From Dehalococcoidia bacterium (GTDB taxonomy: Bacteria; Chloroflexota; Dehalococcoidia; UBA2979), in NCBI GenBank assembly GCA_028279505.1, contig JANQNP010000086.1:1-39141 (forward strand): 39,141 nucleotides of DNA, read 5' to 3'. The notes below the pieces were generated by a model. It had not been told where the DNA came from, did no database searches, and was given only the letters and a program-made list of their open reading frames with translations. A program made the translations under genes and the position numbers. Positions 22,617 through 30,845 of the stretch are shown in pieces (the stretch's first letter is position 1; each line of letters begins with the position of its first letter).

Positions 22617-23693
22617 CTAGGTGAAGGCGAAGTCGAGGTTGAGTTCGTCCTCGATGGTGCGGAACCAGTCGATCACCTCGGAGTGGTAGGGGATGCCCTC
22701 GACGCTGCGGACGGCTTCCTCCTCCGCCTCGATGAGGCCGGGGTAGACAACGCGGTCGTGGCCGGGGGCGGGTTTGGTCTCCGCGAGGCCGCGCAGGAAG
22801 TCGTCCATGTGCTGCTTGAAGTCGGCGACGTCGATGAAGGCGTCGATGCGGTACGCCATCAGGTGGAAGCCAGGCACGAGGGCGATGAACCCGGGACCGA
22901 TGCCGCTCAGGCTGCTGCACATGATGTCGATGATCGCGCCGAGGCCGAAGCCCTTGTGGGAGCCCTGCTCGCGGACGCCGCCGAGCGGGAGCATGTAGCT
23001 CTCCTCGGGGACGTCGACGCGCTCCATGATCGGGGTGCCGTCCATGCGGGCGAGCCAGCCTGGCTCGACCTGCGCGCCGACACGGCGGGCGAGGCGGAGC
23101 TTGTTGTTGGCGATCTGGGTGGTGCCGATGTCGAGCATGAACGGTGGCATCTCGCCGGCCGGGGCGGCCCAGGCGAGCGGGTTGGTGCCAAGACGCGGCT
23201 CGGCGCCGAACGTGGGGACGGTGACGACGCGACCGCTCGAGGACATCGCGACGCCGATCATGTCGTGCGGGAGTGCGCGCATCGCGTGGTAGCCGGTGCC
23301 GCCCATGTGGCCGACCCCGGTCACACAGACGGCGCCGAGGCCGTACTTCGCCGCTTTCTCGACCGCGATGTCCATCCCGCGCGGGGCGACGTGGAGGCCG
23401 AGCGACCCACCGCCATCGATCACCGCGGTTGTCTCCGTCTCCCGGGTGGTCGTGATCTGGCCGCGCGGGTTGAGCGTCTCGTTTCGATAGCCGGCGACGT
23501 AGGAGCGCAGCATGTTCGAGACGCCGTGCGTCTCTACCCCGCGGAGGTCGTTGAACATCAGCACGTCGGCGGCGAGGACCGCGTTGTCTTCGGAGAGTCC
23601 CATGCCCATGAAGATTTGCTCGGTGGCGGCGCGTACGTCCGGCTCGGCGACGACGACGCGGTCGGCTTCGGGGACCTTGAATCGCTCGAGCAT
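22617..23693 (-). CDS. Ldh family (malate/lactate/ureidoglycolate-type) oxidoreductase
   Basis: This 358-residue protein belongs to the type 2 malate/L-lactate dehydrogenase family, NAD(P)-dependent enzymes with a fold distinct from classical LDH. Visible marks are RGVETHGVSNMLRSYV (about residues 51-66, with the catalytic His), VTGVGHMGGTGYHAM (about 124-138) for the cofactor region, FGAEPRLGTNPLAWAAP (about 162-178) and the SHKGFGLGAIIDIMCSSLSG stretch (about 245-264). It would oxidise a 2-hydroxy acid to a 2-oxo acid. The ATG at 23693 has AGGAGG eight bases upstream. It lies 27 bp after the HExxH lipoprotein gene and is probably co-transcribed. The exact substrate (malate, sulfolactate, ureidoglycolate and others) cannot be decided; a TSUP transporter downstream would be compatible with a sulfonated substrate. 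Confidence 0.9.
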   Translation of the reverse strand: MLERFKVPEADRVVVAEPDVRAATEQIFMGMGLSEDNAVLAADVLMFNDLRGVETHGVSNMLRSYVAGYRNETLNPRGQITTTRETETTAVIDGGGSLGLHVAPRGMDIAVEKAAKYGLGAVCVTGVGHMGGTGYHAMRALPHDMIGVAMSSSGRVVTVPTFGAEPRLGTNPLAWAAPAGEMPPFMLDIGTTQIANNKLRLARRVGAQVEPGWLARMDGTPIMERVDVPEESYMLPLGGVREQGSHKGFGLGAIIDIMCSSLSGIGPGFIALVPGFHLMAYRIDAFIDVADFKQHMDDFLRGLAETKPAPGHDRVVYPGLIEAEEEAVRSVEGIPYHSEVIDWFRTIEDELNLDFAFT

Positions 23694-23720
23694 GGCGGCG
23701 CCTCCTGATGCGGGGCGAGC

Positions 23721-24992
23721 CTAGCGCACTCCTCGAACGATCTGCCCGAGCTCCTCCGTGTTTGGCGCGACGACGACGAGGAGGGATGCACCCCCGAGCG
23801 GGTGGATGGTGAGGACGCCCGCCGGGCCGTCCCATGTCTCCGGTCCGCAGAATGAGCAGTCGGCGCGTTCGTAGCGGCGATCGTCGTCGAGCGACTCGCT
23901 TGCGATCTCGGCGAACTCGACCGCGTCGTCGACCGACTCCCATTCGATCTGGGCGACGAGTGCGGCTGGTTCGCCGTCTTCGTGCAGGACGTGGGCCGCA
24001 TCGACGAGCCAGCCGTCGGTTGCGCGACCAGCCCGGCCCGAGCGCGTGTCGAGCTCTTCGAGCCACACCGTCCAGATGAACTGGCCGACGGTCTCGCGCT
24101 CGCCGACCGTCCAGCCAGTTGGTAGCTCATCTTCGATGAAGACGATCTCGAGGCGCTCGCGACGTCGATCGTCGGTGTAGTCGAGGGTGTCGATCAGCTC
24201 GCGTGTCGTCCGCGGCGGGTCGGCGTAGATCTCGTCTCGTTCGTAGCCCTGACGGAGGAGGCTGGCGACCCACTGCTGGCCGTCCAGGTAGACGAACGTG
24301 GTCTCGCGTGTGAAGACGTAGGGGACCTCGGGCGCCTCGCTCGCCGCGAGCAGGCCGCCGAAGCCCATCCCGAAGAGCTGCACCGCGTTGAAGTGCTCGG
24401 CGACGTACTGCTGCTCGATGTGGGTGGCGTCGCCCTCGATGAGCGCGCGCAGGGCGAGCTCCGCGTCGCGGTCACCGGCCACCTCGTCGAACATCGCCTC
24501 GAGGTCGTAGCGGGCGTCCTGCAGGTAGTGGGCGTACTCGTGGCTCGTGGTCGCCTCTTCGAGGGAGGAGAACCTGCCGAACAGCCGCACGTAGAGGTGG
24601 TCGATCTCGGGGCGGTAGAGGCCGGCGACGCCCGCGTTGAGCAGCTCCTCGTAGAGAGCGAGCAGATCGGTGTCGGCCGGGATCAGCCCCAGCAGGGAGT
24701 AGAACGCCTCGTCTCGGCGCAGGCTGTCGATGCTCTCTTGGTCGGCGAGCAGCTCCTCGATGAGTTCGGCCAGCTCTTCGTCGTCGAGCAGGGTGATTGC
24801 CGGCTCGTCGTCGACATCAAGGTCGAACAGCTCCTCCGTACGGTCGGCGACGAGGTCGAGCGTTGCCTGCGTCTCGCGATCATCCTCGGTGGGCGTCGAG
24901 GTCGCCGTCGGCGTCGATGCGCTGTCGGAGCCGCAGGCGGCGATCAGCAGGGAGAGGGAGGCCGCCACGAGCGGCGCGAGGTAGCGAGGCAT
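23721..24992 (-). CDS. Lipoprotein with HExxH metallopeptidase motif
   Basis: The 423-residue product has a lipoprotein signal: the lipobox LIAAC ends at Cys20. A Thr/Ser/Pro linker and an acidic helical segment follow. Residues 150-160 read SHEYAHYLQDA, an HExxH zinc motif (His151, Glu152, His155). About 30 residues later comes LIEGDATHIEQQYV, where Glu186 could be the third ligand of a gluzincin-like site. I do not recognise the family beyond that. Substrates would be outside the membrane. The ATG at 24992 is three bases after the stop of the upstream membrane-protein gene, so translation is coupled. The cluster membrane protein/metallopeptidase lipoprotein/DUF3352 protein suggests a cell-envelope role. 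Confidence 0.8.
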   Translation of the reverse strand: MPRYLAPLVAASLSLLIAACGSDSASTPTATSTPTEDDRETQATLDLVADRTEELFDLDVDDEPAITLLDDEELAELIEELLADQESIDSLRRDEAFYSLLGLIPADTDLLALYEELLNAGVAGLYRPEIDHLYVRLFGRFSSLEEATTSHEYAHYLQDARYDLEAMFDEVAGDRDAELALRALIEGDATHIEQQYVAEHFNAVQLFGMGFGGLLAASEAPEVPYVFTRETTFVYLDGQQWVASLLRQGYERDEIYADPPRTTRELIDTLDYTDDRRRERLEIVFIEDELPTGWTVGERETVGQFIWTVWLEELDTRSGRAGRATDGWLVDAAHVLHEDGEPAALVAQIEWESVDDAVEFAEIASESLDDDRRYERADCSFCGPETWDGPAGVLTIHPLGGASLLVVVAPNTEELGQIVRGVR

Positions 24993-24995
24993 GGG

Positions 24996-25529
24996 CTAGA
25001 CCTCGGAGGCCGCGCCGTCGGCGGCGGTGGGTGGCGACTCGATTGGAGCGGGCGTCCGACGGCGGCTCGGCCGGTACTCGAGCAGCCAGGCGCCGGTGGC
25101 GAGGAGGGCGCCGGCTGCGACGAGGAGGACGCCGAATGCCGGTCCGTCCACGACGCCATCGCTCGAGGCCGTGAGGCCGAGTAATGCGAGCGCGATCAGG
25201 GCGATCAGGGCTGCCGGGATCGCGAGGGCGAAGGCCACGTGTCGAGCGTGCGTCCGTTCCAGGATTCGAACGTGGCCAAGCACGAGCATCAGCAGTGCGT
25301 TCGCAGCGATGACCGGCACCGCGAACAGCAGCACCCGCGTGACGGGCAGGGTGAGCGCGTCTCCGGCGAGTCCGTGATCGATCAGCCCGTCGGTGACCCT
25401 CGCGAGGTCGAGTCCCGAGAGCCGGTCGCGTGCGCCGAACTGGCCGGCGACCCACGGCTGTAGGAACCCGACGAAGATCATGCCGTGGCCAAGGGCAGAC
25501 AGCGCTGATGCCACCGTCGCGCGCCGCAC
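24996..25529 (-). CDS. Small membrane protein of unknown function
   Basis: This 177-residue protein has four hydrophobic segments, at about residues 5-28, 65-86, 100-121 and 131-149. They are followed by a basic, Pro/Ala-rich cytoplasmic-looking tail (RPSRRRTPAPIE onward). The first loop holds QPWVAGQFGARDRLSGLDLARV, the kind of Trp/Gly-rich start seen in small uncharacterised membrane proteins of actinobacteria and chloroflexi. I do not recognise the family. The start is GTG at 25529, with GGGAGG about ten bases upstream. It is 26 bp after the DUF3352 gene and 3 bp before the HExxH lipoprotein gene, so the three are likely one transcript. Confidence 0.7.
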   Translation of the reverse strand: MRRATVASALSALGHGMIFVGFLQPWVAGQFGARDRLSGLDLARVTDGLIDHGLAGDALTLPVTRVLLFAVPVIAANALLMLVLGHVRILERTHARHVAFALAIPAALIALIALALLGLTASSDGVVDGPAFGVLLVAAGALLATGAWLLEYRPSRRRTPAPIESPPTAADGAASEV

Positions 25530-25555
25530 GCTTGCTCGCCCTCCCGACGTCGCCG

Positions 25556-27127
25556 CTAGTTCGAACCGTTGAGGTCGACCGGCATCACCATCTCGAGGGT
25601 GAACGAGGTGTCGTCTCCCGAGCCGGCGATCGCGAAGCCGAGGATCGATTCGAGATCGAAGTCGTAGCTGTCGGGATCGGCGGCGATCTCGTCGGCGGCT
25701 TCATCGAAGACGGACTGCGGGAGCGCCGGGACGTTCAGGAAGTAGAGGAACGCCGGTTCGTTCGGCAGGAGCGCGCGCGTCCGTTGGAACGCGGTCGCGT
25801 CGAGGAGCGGCGGGTCGGCGAGGAGCACCTCCGGCCACTGGATGGCGGTGTAGCCGGCCCGCTCGCTGACCCAGACGCTCGTGTCGCAGGCGCATTCGAA
25901 CTCGAACTCGTCGATGAGCGTTTCGAGGTGCCCTCGGAGGGTGGCCGGCTGATCGGACTCGAGGAGGCCGAGCACCCAGACGGAGTCTGGATCGACCTCG
26001 CCCGCGATGTCGTCGACGGCGATCGCGAACCCGAACGTGCTGCCGAGGATCGGGATCAGGTCGTGCTCGACGCTGATGCCAGTCGCGTCCTCGAACGGTT
26101 CGACCCACAGCTCCAGTAGCTCGCGCTCCTGCTGCTCGAGGGTGGCGTAGCCCTCGTCGAGAGCGTCGTGCATGCCGGAGCCGGCGACGAAGAACAGCGC
26201 GTCGTCCGGCGTGAGAGCGGCGAGGCCCTCGATGTCGGCGGGCTCGGTGATCAGCTGCTCGATCGTGCCGGAGCCGCTGCCGACGTTGACGACCAGGCGA
26301 GCGCCGAACCCGTCGGTGCTGGCCGTGACCGAGAAGGCGAGCGAGGCGTCGCGCGGATCGAACTCGGCGGTGTCGGTGAACGCGTCGACGATGTCCCGGA
26401 AGTCGCGGTGTTCGAAGATCGCGCCGTTGCCGTAGGCGACGGTCAGGGCGTCCGTCCCAACCGCATCCAACGCGTCGAGGAACGACGGCGACTCGCTCAG
26501 CGGGGGCAGCTCACGCTGGCGGCTGATGAAGTTGGAGATGTGCTCAGTCTGGTCGGCGATGTAAATGATGCCGTCCTCGACGGTGACGGCGATCTCCTCG
26601 TCTGGGCCGAGCTGGCTGGTGACGTAGACGTCGAAGTCCAGGTCCAGGTCCTCGTCGCGCTCGGTACGGATCGTCGCGTCCTCGCTGTCCGCGAGGAGTG
26701 CGATCACGCGATCGCGGTCGCGTGAGTCGATCACGCCGACCGCCTCGCCGTCCTCGGAACCGTCGTACTGCACGGCGATGCCGGCGCTCCGCATGCTAGC
26801 GAACGCGGTGACGATGTCGTCCTCGAAGTCGAGGTCTTCCTCCTCGGCGGACTCGCGCAGGTCCTCGCGGACGTTGTCCTCGATGCCGAGGGCGTTCAGG
26901 AGCTGAGGGGTGGCTACCCACGGATCAGAGGTGAAGTCGGTGTTGAACGACATGTAGAAGTGGGTGTCGTCCGGGAAGAGCGCGGCGCCGGAGACCGGGT
27001 CGAACTCGGCGCTGGCGCTGCGACCGAGGAAGATCAGGACGCCCCCAGAGACGATCGCGACGAGTACCGCCGCGATGGCGATGGCGACGACGGGCGAGCG
27101 CCCAGAGCTACTGGTGGCCTCGTTCAT
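25556..27127 (-). CDS. DUF3352 domain membrane-anchored protein
   Basis: The 523-residue protein has one N-terminal membrane anchor (residues about 13-34). The rest is an extracytoplasmic domain of the DUF3352 type. It opens with the family's FDPVSGAALFPDDTHFYMSFN stretch and contains several 'AVLAD/ALLAD'-like helices, ending with ILGFAIAGSGDDTSFTLEM. DUF3352 proteins are common in Chloroflexota, Cyanobacteria and Actinobacteria, and no function is known. The domain is strongly acidic with few lysines. The ATG at 27127 has GGGGAG eight bases upstream. It is the first gene of a minus-strand group with a small membrane protein and a metallopeptidase lipoprotein, divergent from the SDR pair. 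Confidence 0.82.
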   Translation of the reverse strand: MNEATSSSGRSPVVAIAIAAVLVAIVSGGVLIFLGRSASAEFDPVSGAALFPDDTHFYMSFNTDFTSDPWVATPQLLNALGIEDNVREDLRESAEEEDLDFEDDIVTAFASMRSAGIAVQYDGSEDGEAVGVIDSRDRDRVIALLADSEDATIRTERDEDLDLDFDVYVTSQLGPDEEIAVTVEDGIIYIADQTEHISNFISRQRELPPLSESPSFLDALDAVGTDALTVAYGNGAIFEHRDFRDIVDAFTDTAEFDPRDASLAFSVTASTDGFGARLVVNVGSGSGTIEQLITEPADIEGLAALTPDDALFFVAGSGMHDALDEGYATLEQQERELLELWVEPFEDATGISVEHDLIPILGSTFGFAIAVDDIAGEVDPDSVWVLGLLESDQPATLRGHLETLIDEFEFECACDTSVWVSERAGYTAIQWPEVLLADPPLLDATAFQRTRALLPNEPAFLYFLNVPALPQSVFDEAADEIAADPDSYDFDLESILGFAIAGSGDDTSFTLEMVMPVDLNGSN

Positions 27128-27333
27128 CGCGGACTCCCCTCGACGGTGGCGCGTTCAGGGTCTCAGACAGCGGGCACGCCGACACGTCAGAATGGCGTGA
27201 AGATCCTGACACCGGATTATCGGCGGTGTTTCGGGGCGGCGGAGTGGGTGGTTGTCGATCGACGGGTCTTTGCAGGGTCCCCGTCGTCCGGGTCGTTTCG
27301 CCCGGTAACCGGCGCTGAGGCGTCGGCTCGATG

Positions 27334-27342
27334 TGGTACAAC
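27334..27342 (+). promoter_or_regulatory. Extended -10 promoter of the SDR pair
   Basis: TGG-TACAAC is an extended -10 element of the same form as TGG-TATAAC before the DUF1800 operon. No strong -35 is present. Transcription would begin near 27349, about 124 bases before the ATG at 27473. Confidence 0.4.
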
Positions 27343-27373
27343 GCTCGTGTTCGAGGTGCGGGGCCCCGGATTG

Positions 27374-27392
27374 ACGCCGGCCGACGGCGTCC
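27374..27392 (+). promoter_or_regulatory. Leader hairpin before the SDR pair
   Basis: GACGCCG at 27374-27380 pairs perfectly with CGGCGTC at 27386-27392 around the five-base loop GCCGA. It lies in the presumed 5' leader of the SDR operon, about 80 bases before the start codon. A regulatory or RNA-stability role is possible. Confidence 0.35.
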
Positions 27393-27472
27393 CGCGACTC
27401 CAGCGGGGTCGCTCCACGTTGCTTCGCCCACCTCGGACATCGATCAGGCACTGGTGATCTGAGGGGTTGCGG

Positions 27473-28411
27473 ATGGGTGTACTCGACGGCAACGGAGTGA
27501 TCGTGACCGGAGGCGGTCGCGGGATCGGACGGGCGGTGTCGCTGCTCGCGGCGGCGGAAGGTGCGTCGGTCGTGGTCGCAGACAACGGCTGCGAGCCCGA
27601 TGGCACGGGGTCGAACCCCGCGATCGCGCGGGGCGTGGTCGCCGAGATCACGGCCACGGGCGGCAAGGCCGTCGCGGTGACCTCCGACATGAGCACGATG
27701 ACCGGCGCCGAGGAGGCGGTGAAGGCCGCGCTCGACTCGGCGGATCAGCTGGATGCGCTGATCACCTGCGCAGGGATTCGCCGCGATACGCCGATCTGGG
27801 AGATGACCGAGGACGACTGGGACTCGGTGATCGACGGCAACGTGAAGTCGGTGTTCGCGCCGGTGAAGTTCTCGACCGTGGTGATGCGACAGCAGCGCTA
27901 CGGGCGCGTGGTGATGATGGCCTCGGATGCGGGGCTCGGCGCCGTCGGCGCGTCCAACTACGCGGCAGCGGGCGAGGGGACGATCGGGCTCAGCCGGACC
28001 GTCGCGCGTGACGTGGGGCGGTACGGCGTGACGTGCAACGCGATCTCGCCGCTCGCGCGGACGCGGATGTTTGGCGGGGCCTCGGAGGAGTTGCGGCCGC
28101 CGGCGGGGGTCCTGTCGGCGGACGAGATGGCGCGGATCGCGCCGCCGTTCCCGACGCGCCACTGGGAGGGTGAGAGCCATCCCGACGACCCGCAGAGCGT
28201 GGCGCCGCTGGCGGTGTACCTCGCGAGCGATGGATCCGGGGACGTGAACGGCCAGCTCTTCGGCGTTCGCGCCGGCGAGGTGTACCTCTACACCTACCCG
28301 GGTATCGACCGGCAGCTGCTGAGCTACGGCCGTCGCTTCACCATGGACGAACTCGACGAACAGGCTCCGCGCGCCCTCGCGTTCGGCGCGAGCGACCCGC
28401 TGCGCGGCTAG
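27473..28411 (+). CDS. SDR family protein, MFE-2-like, catalytic Lys replaced
   Basis: The 312-residue protein belongs to the SDR branch that resembles the 3-hydroxyacyl-CoA dehydrogenase domain of MFE-2: it has TGGGRGIG (residues 12-19) and the longer loop DNGCEPDGTGSNPA after strand 2. Asn123 and Ser151 of the tetrad are in place, and Tyr163 is present. The lysine of the Y-x3-K motif is Gly167 (NYAAAGEGTIG, where the neighbour has NYSAAKEGMVG), so normal catalysis is unlikely. The ATG at 27473 has GAGGGG six bases upstream; the TTG six bases earlier is less likely. An intact SDR gene follows 20 bp later, so the two products may form a hetero-oligomer in which this one is structural, as BbsC is for BbsD. 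The substrate is probably a hydroxyacyl-CoA. Confidence 0.85.
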   Translation: MGVLDGNGVIVTGGGRGIGRAVSLLAAAEGASVVVADNGCEPDGTGSNPAIARGVVAEITATGGKAVAVTSDMSTMTGAEEAVKAALDSADQLDALITCAGIRRDTPIWEMTEDDWDSVIDGNVKSVFAPVKFSTVVMRQQRYGRVVMMASDAGLGAVGASNYAAAGEGTIGLSRTVARDVGRYGVTCNAISPLARTRMFGGASEELRPPAGVLSADEMARIAPPFPTRHWEGESHPDDPQSVAPLAVYLASDGSGDVNGQLFGVRAGEVYLYTYPGIDRQLLSYGRRFTMDELDEQAPRALAFGASDPLRG

Positions 28412-28431
28412 TCCCGGGAAGGAGCAAGACG

Positions 28432-29385
28432 ATGGGTAATCGACTCGACGGACGCGTCGCGATCGTGACCGGCGCGGGGCGCGGCATTGGCCGCGGCGTC
28501 GCGCACCAGCTCGCGGCCGAGGGCGCCTCGGTCGTCGTGAACGACTTCGGTGGTGGCCTGGACGGTACCGGCGGCGACGTTGGTCCGGCTGACGAGGTGG
28601 TGAACGAGATCCGGGCCGCGGGCGGCCAGGCGGCAGCACACTACGGCGACATCTCGAAGTTCGAGGATTGCGCCGCGCTGGCGCAGACGGCGGTCGACGA
28701 GTTCGGCCGCCTCGACATCCTCTGCCACGTGGCTGGCATCCTGCGTGACCGCATGGTCTTCAACATGACCGAGGAAGAGTGGGACGCCGTGCTGGCGGTC
28801 CACCTCAAGGGCGCGTTCAACACGGTGCGGAACTCCGTGCCGGAGATGCTGAAGAACGGTCACGGCCGGATCCTGCTGTTCTCCTCCGGGTCCGGGCTCG
28901 GCTCATCCGGGCAGGCGAACTACTCCGCCGCGAAGGAGGGGATGGTTGGCTTCGCTCGGGCACTGGCACGCGAGCTCGGTCCGTACGGGATCACCGCGAA
29001 CGCGATTTATCCGGGCGGCAACACCCGCATGACGCAGTCGGTGCCGACGGCCGCGGCCGACATCCGCGCCCAGGCCGGAATCGTTCGCACGGGTCGTGCG
29101 GCGACCGCGGAGGTCGGCTGGCCCGAGGATGGGCCTCAGCCGCGTGACCCGGAGAACAACGCGCCGACCGTGACGTGGCTCTGCACCGACGCCGGCGGCG
29201 CGGTGAGCGGGCAGGTGATCGGCTCCTCGGGTTGGCAGGCGTCGCGCTACTCCGCGCGGCAGGTGACGCGGTCGATCGCGAAGGCCGATCACTGGACGGT
29301 GGACGAGCTGACGCGGGCGGTGCCGCTCCAGCTCGTCGCCGGGGTCACGAACCCGGCGCCGAAACGGGTGGAAGACCCGAAGTAG
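28432..29385 (+). CDS. SDR family oxidoreductase, MFE-2 3-hydroxyacyl-CoA dehydrogenase-like
   Basis: This 317-residue SDR keeps TGAGRGIG (residues 13-20) and the MFE-2-type loop NDFGGGLDGTGGDVGPADEVV after strand 2. Its catalytic residues are Ser151 or Ser152, Tyr164 and Lys168 (QANYSAAKEG). His124 stands where the tetrad Asn usually is (VHLKG), which is a common variant in this branch. It probably oxidises or reduces a beta-hydroxyacyl-CoA with NAD(P). The ATG at 28432 has AAGGAG about ten bases upstream, 20 bp after the partner SDR gene, so the pair is co-transcribed. A 10-bp terminator-like hairpin follows, then a class III CoA-transferase. The substrate is unknown. Confidence 0.92.
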   Translation: MGNRLDGRVAIVTGAGRGIGRGVAHQLAAEGASVVVNDFGGGLDGTGGDVGPADEVVNEIRAAGGQAAAHYGDISKFEDCAALAQTAVDEFGRLDILCHVAGILRDRMVFNMTEEEWDAVLAVHLKGAFNTVRNSVPEMLKNGHGRILLFSSGSGLGSSGQANYSAAKEGMVGFARALARELGPYGITANAIYPGGNTRMTQSVPTAAADIRAQAGIVRTGRAATAEVGWPEDGPQPRDPENNAPTVTWLCTDAGGAVSGQVIGSSGWQASRYSARQVTRSIAKADHWTVDELTRAVPLQLVAGVTNPAPKRVEDPK

Positions 29386-29409
29386 CCGTCCTCGGACGAG
29401 CCGTACGAC

Positions 29410-29433
29410 GGGGTAGGCCGCGAGGCCTACCCC
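29410..29433 (+). terminator. Terminator-like hairpin after the SDR pair
   Basis: GGGGTAGGCC and GGCCTACCCC pair perfectly (10 bp) around GCGA, a GNRA tetraloop. It lies 24 bp after the stop codon and is followed by GCTTGG, so without a T-run. It may end or punctuate the transcript before the CoA-transferase gene. Confidence 0.6.
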
Positions 29434-29491
29434 GCTTGGATCTGATTGGCGCGGTCGACCTCGAGGGGCGGCCAGCGGAAGGACGCGATCG

Positions 29492-30778
29492 ATGGCATCG
29501 GGACCGCTCGTCGGGGTGAGGATCCTCGAGTTCACGCAGATCATCGCGGGACCGTTCGGCTGCCAGTTCCTGGCCGACCTCGGGGCCGAGGTGATCAAGG
29601 TTGAGCCGCCGCAGGGCGAGCCGTGGCGGCTGACCGCGCAGTTCGTCCCCCTCGAGTCGAAGACGTACCAGGCGCTCAACCGAGGGAAGCGATCGCTGGC
29701 GATCGATCTCGCAGACGAGCGCGCGCAAGCGGCGATTCACGCGCTCGTGCCGACGGTGGATGCCGTGGTGATCAACTACCGCCCGGACGTCCCGGCGCGG
29801 TTGAAGGTCGACTACGAGACGCTGAGCGCGATCAAGCCGGATCTGGTCTACGTCGACAGCACCGCGTTCGGCCGCAAGGGGCCGTGGGCCAACAAGCCCG
29901 GCTACGACATCGTCGCGCAGGGCGTCTCGGGTCTGACCGCCGGCGGCGCCCGCTTCGACGAGCGAGGCGTGCCGATGTTGCCCTCAGTCGGCGTGCCGGT
30001 CGCGGACATCACGACCGGGTACGCGATCGCGATGGGGACGATCGCGGCGCTCTTCCACCACCGGGCGACTGGCGAGGGGCAGATGGTGCAGACCTCGTTG
30101 CTGGCGAACGCACTGCAGGCTCAGAGCGGCGGCTTCATGTCGTTGCCGCCGGCCGACGTGATGCTGCGAACGCCGTTCCTCGAGGCGCTCGAGCAGGGGC
30201 GGGCCGACGGGAAGTCGTACACGGAGATGGCGAACCTGAAGCGCACCATGCAGCAGGGGCGCCAGACCGGGAACATCTACTACCGGAACTACCTGACGAG
30301 CGACGGCGCGATCGCGATCGGCAACCTGTCGGCGTCGCTACGACAGAAGATGCGAGACGCGCTTGGGATCCCGACCGACCCGCGCGACGACGATCCGGAG
30401 TGGGATCCGCGCTCCGAGGAGTCAATCGCGTTCGGGGAGCAACTGGTGGCGCAGGTGGAGGAGACGATCGCGGGCAACACTACCGCGCACTGGGTCGCCC
30501 ACTTCGAGGCGGCCGGTGTCCCCGTCGGCGAGATCGTCTTCGTCGACGAGCTGTCGGAGCACCCTCAAGTGGTCGAGAACGAGTACCGGGTGGGCCTGGA
30601 GCACGAGCTGACCGGGCCTCAGACGATGGCCGCGCCGCCGTTCAAGATGAGCAAAACGCCGCCGGAACCGCAGGGTGCAGCGCCACCGCTCGGCCGCGAC
30701 ACGGACGCGATCCTCGCGGAGGCTGGACTGACCTCGGAAGCGATCGCGGCGCTGCGGGCGGATGGGGTTGTGCGGTAA
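29492..30778 (+). CDS. CaiB/BaiF family class III CoA-transferase
   Basis: The 428-residue protein belongs to the class III CoA-transferases (CaiB, BaiF, Frc, BbsEF), which move CoA between a CoA ester and a free acid through an aspartyl-CoA anhydride. The family start VRILEFTQIIAGPFGCQFLA (residues about 9-28) and GAEVIKVEPPQGEPWR (about 31-46) are clear. Asp172 in VGVPVADITTG aligns with the catalytic Asp169 of formyl-CoA transferase. HHRATGEGQMVQTSLL follows as in relatives. The ATG at 29492 has GGAAGGA about eight bases upstream. It follows the SDR pair after 106 bp with an intervening hairpin, so it may have its own start or be read through. The pairing with a degenerate plus an intact SDR recalls the bbs cluster. 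Confidence 0.92.
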   Translation: MASGPLVGVRILEFTQIIAGPFGCQFLADLGAEVIKVEPPQGEPWRLTAQFVPLESKTYQALNRGKRSLAIDLADERAQAAIHALVPTVDAVVINYRPDVPARLKVDYETLSAIKPDLVYVDSTAFGRKGPWANKPGYDIVAQGVSGLTAGGARFDERGVPMLPSVGVPVADITTGYAIAMGTIAALFHHRATGEGQMVQTSLLANALQAQSGGFMSLPPADVMLRTPFLEALEQGRADGKSYTEMANLKRTMQQGRQTGNIYYRNYLTSDGAIAIGNLSASLRQKMRDALGIPTDPRDDDPEWDPRSEESIAFGEQLVAQVEETIAGNTTAHWVAHFEAAGVPVGEIVFVDELSEHPQVVENEYRVGLEHELTGPQTMAAPPFKMSKTPPEPQGAAPPLGRDTDAILAEAGLTSEAIAALRADGVVR

Positions 30779-30793
30779 TCCGCGATTACGCCT

Positions 30794-30810
30794 ATACAGA
30801 TGATCTGTAT
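30794..30810 (+). promoter_or_regulatory. 17-bp palindromic operator candidate
   Basis: ATACAGAT and ATCTGTAT form a perfect 8-bp inverted repeat around one G. It is A+T-rich in a very G+C-rich context, starts 15 bp after the CoA-transferase stop codon and lies 35-51 bp before the lipoprotein ATG. A dimeric repressor site is likely. TATACA at 30793-30798 could also be the -10 of the promoter, with TTGTGC upstream at 19-bp spacing; that would let a bound repressor block transcription. Confidence 0.6.
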
Positions 30811-30837
30811 CCTCGTCGCGTGCGCGATGGACGAGGA
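30810..30837 (+). promoter_or_regulatory. Hairpin that could mask the lipoprotein ribosome site
   Basis: TCCTCGTC (30810-30817) can pair with GACGAGGA (30830-30837), eight perfect base pairs with a 12-base loop. The right arm contains part of the GAGGAG ribosome site of the following lipoprotein gene, so the folded leader would lower translation. It starts on the last base of the palindromic operator candidate. Confidence 0.45.
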
Positions 30838-30845
30838 GCGATGTG

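Larger units (their letters stand above)
27128..27472. other. 345-bp divergent intergenic region
   Basis: No gene is visible. It holds a likely extended -10 promoter for the plus-strand SDR operon (27334-27342), a 7-bp inverted repeat in its presumed leader (27374-27392), and a weak minus-strand -10-like hexamer GATAAT (27216-27221 as read on that strand) for the DUF3352 gene. The presumed leader of the SDR operon is about 120 nucleotides, longer than elsewhere in the window. Confidence 0.5.

Noticed and set aside
22579..24066. 495-codon minus-strand frame over the Ldh-type gene
   Set aside because: Low-complexity Arg-rich shadow; the overlapping frame encodes a clear Ldh-family enzyme.
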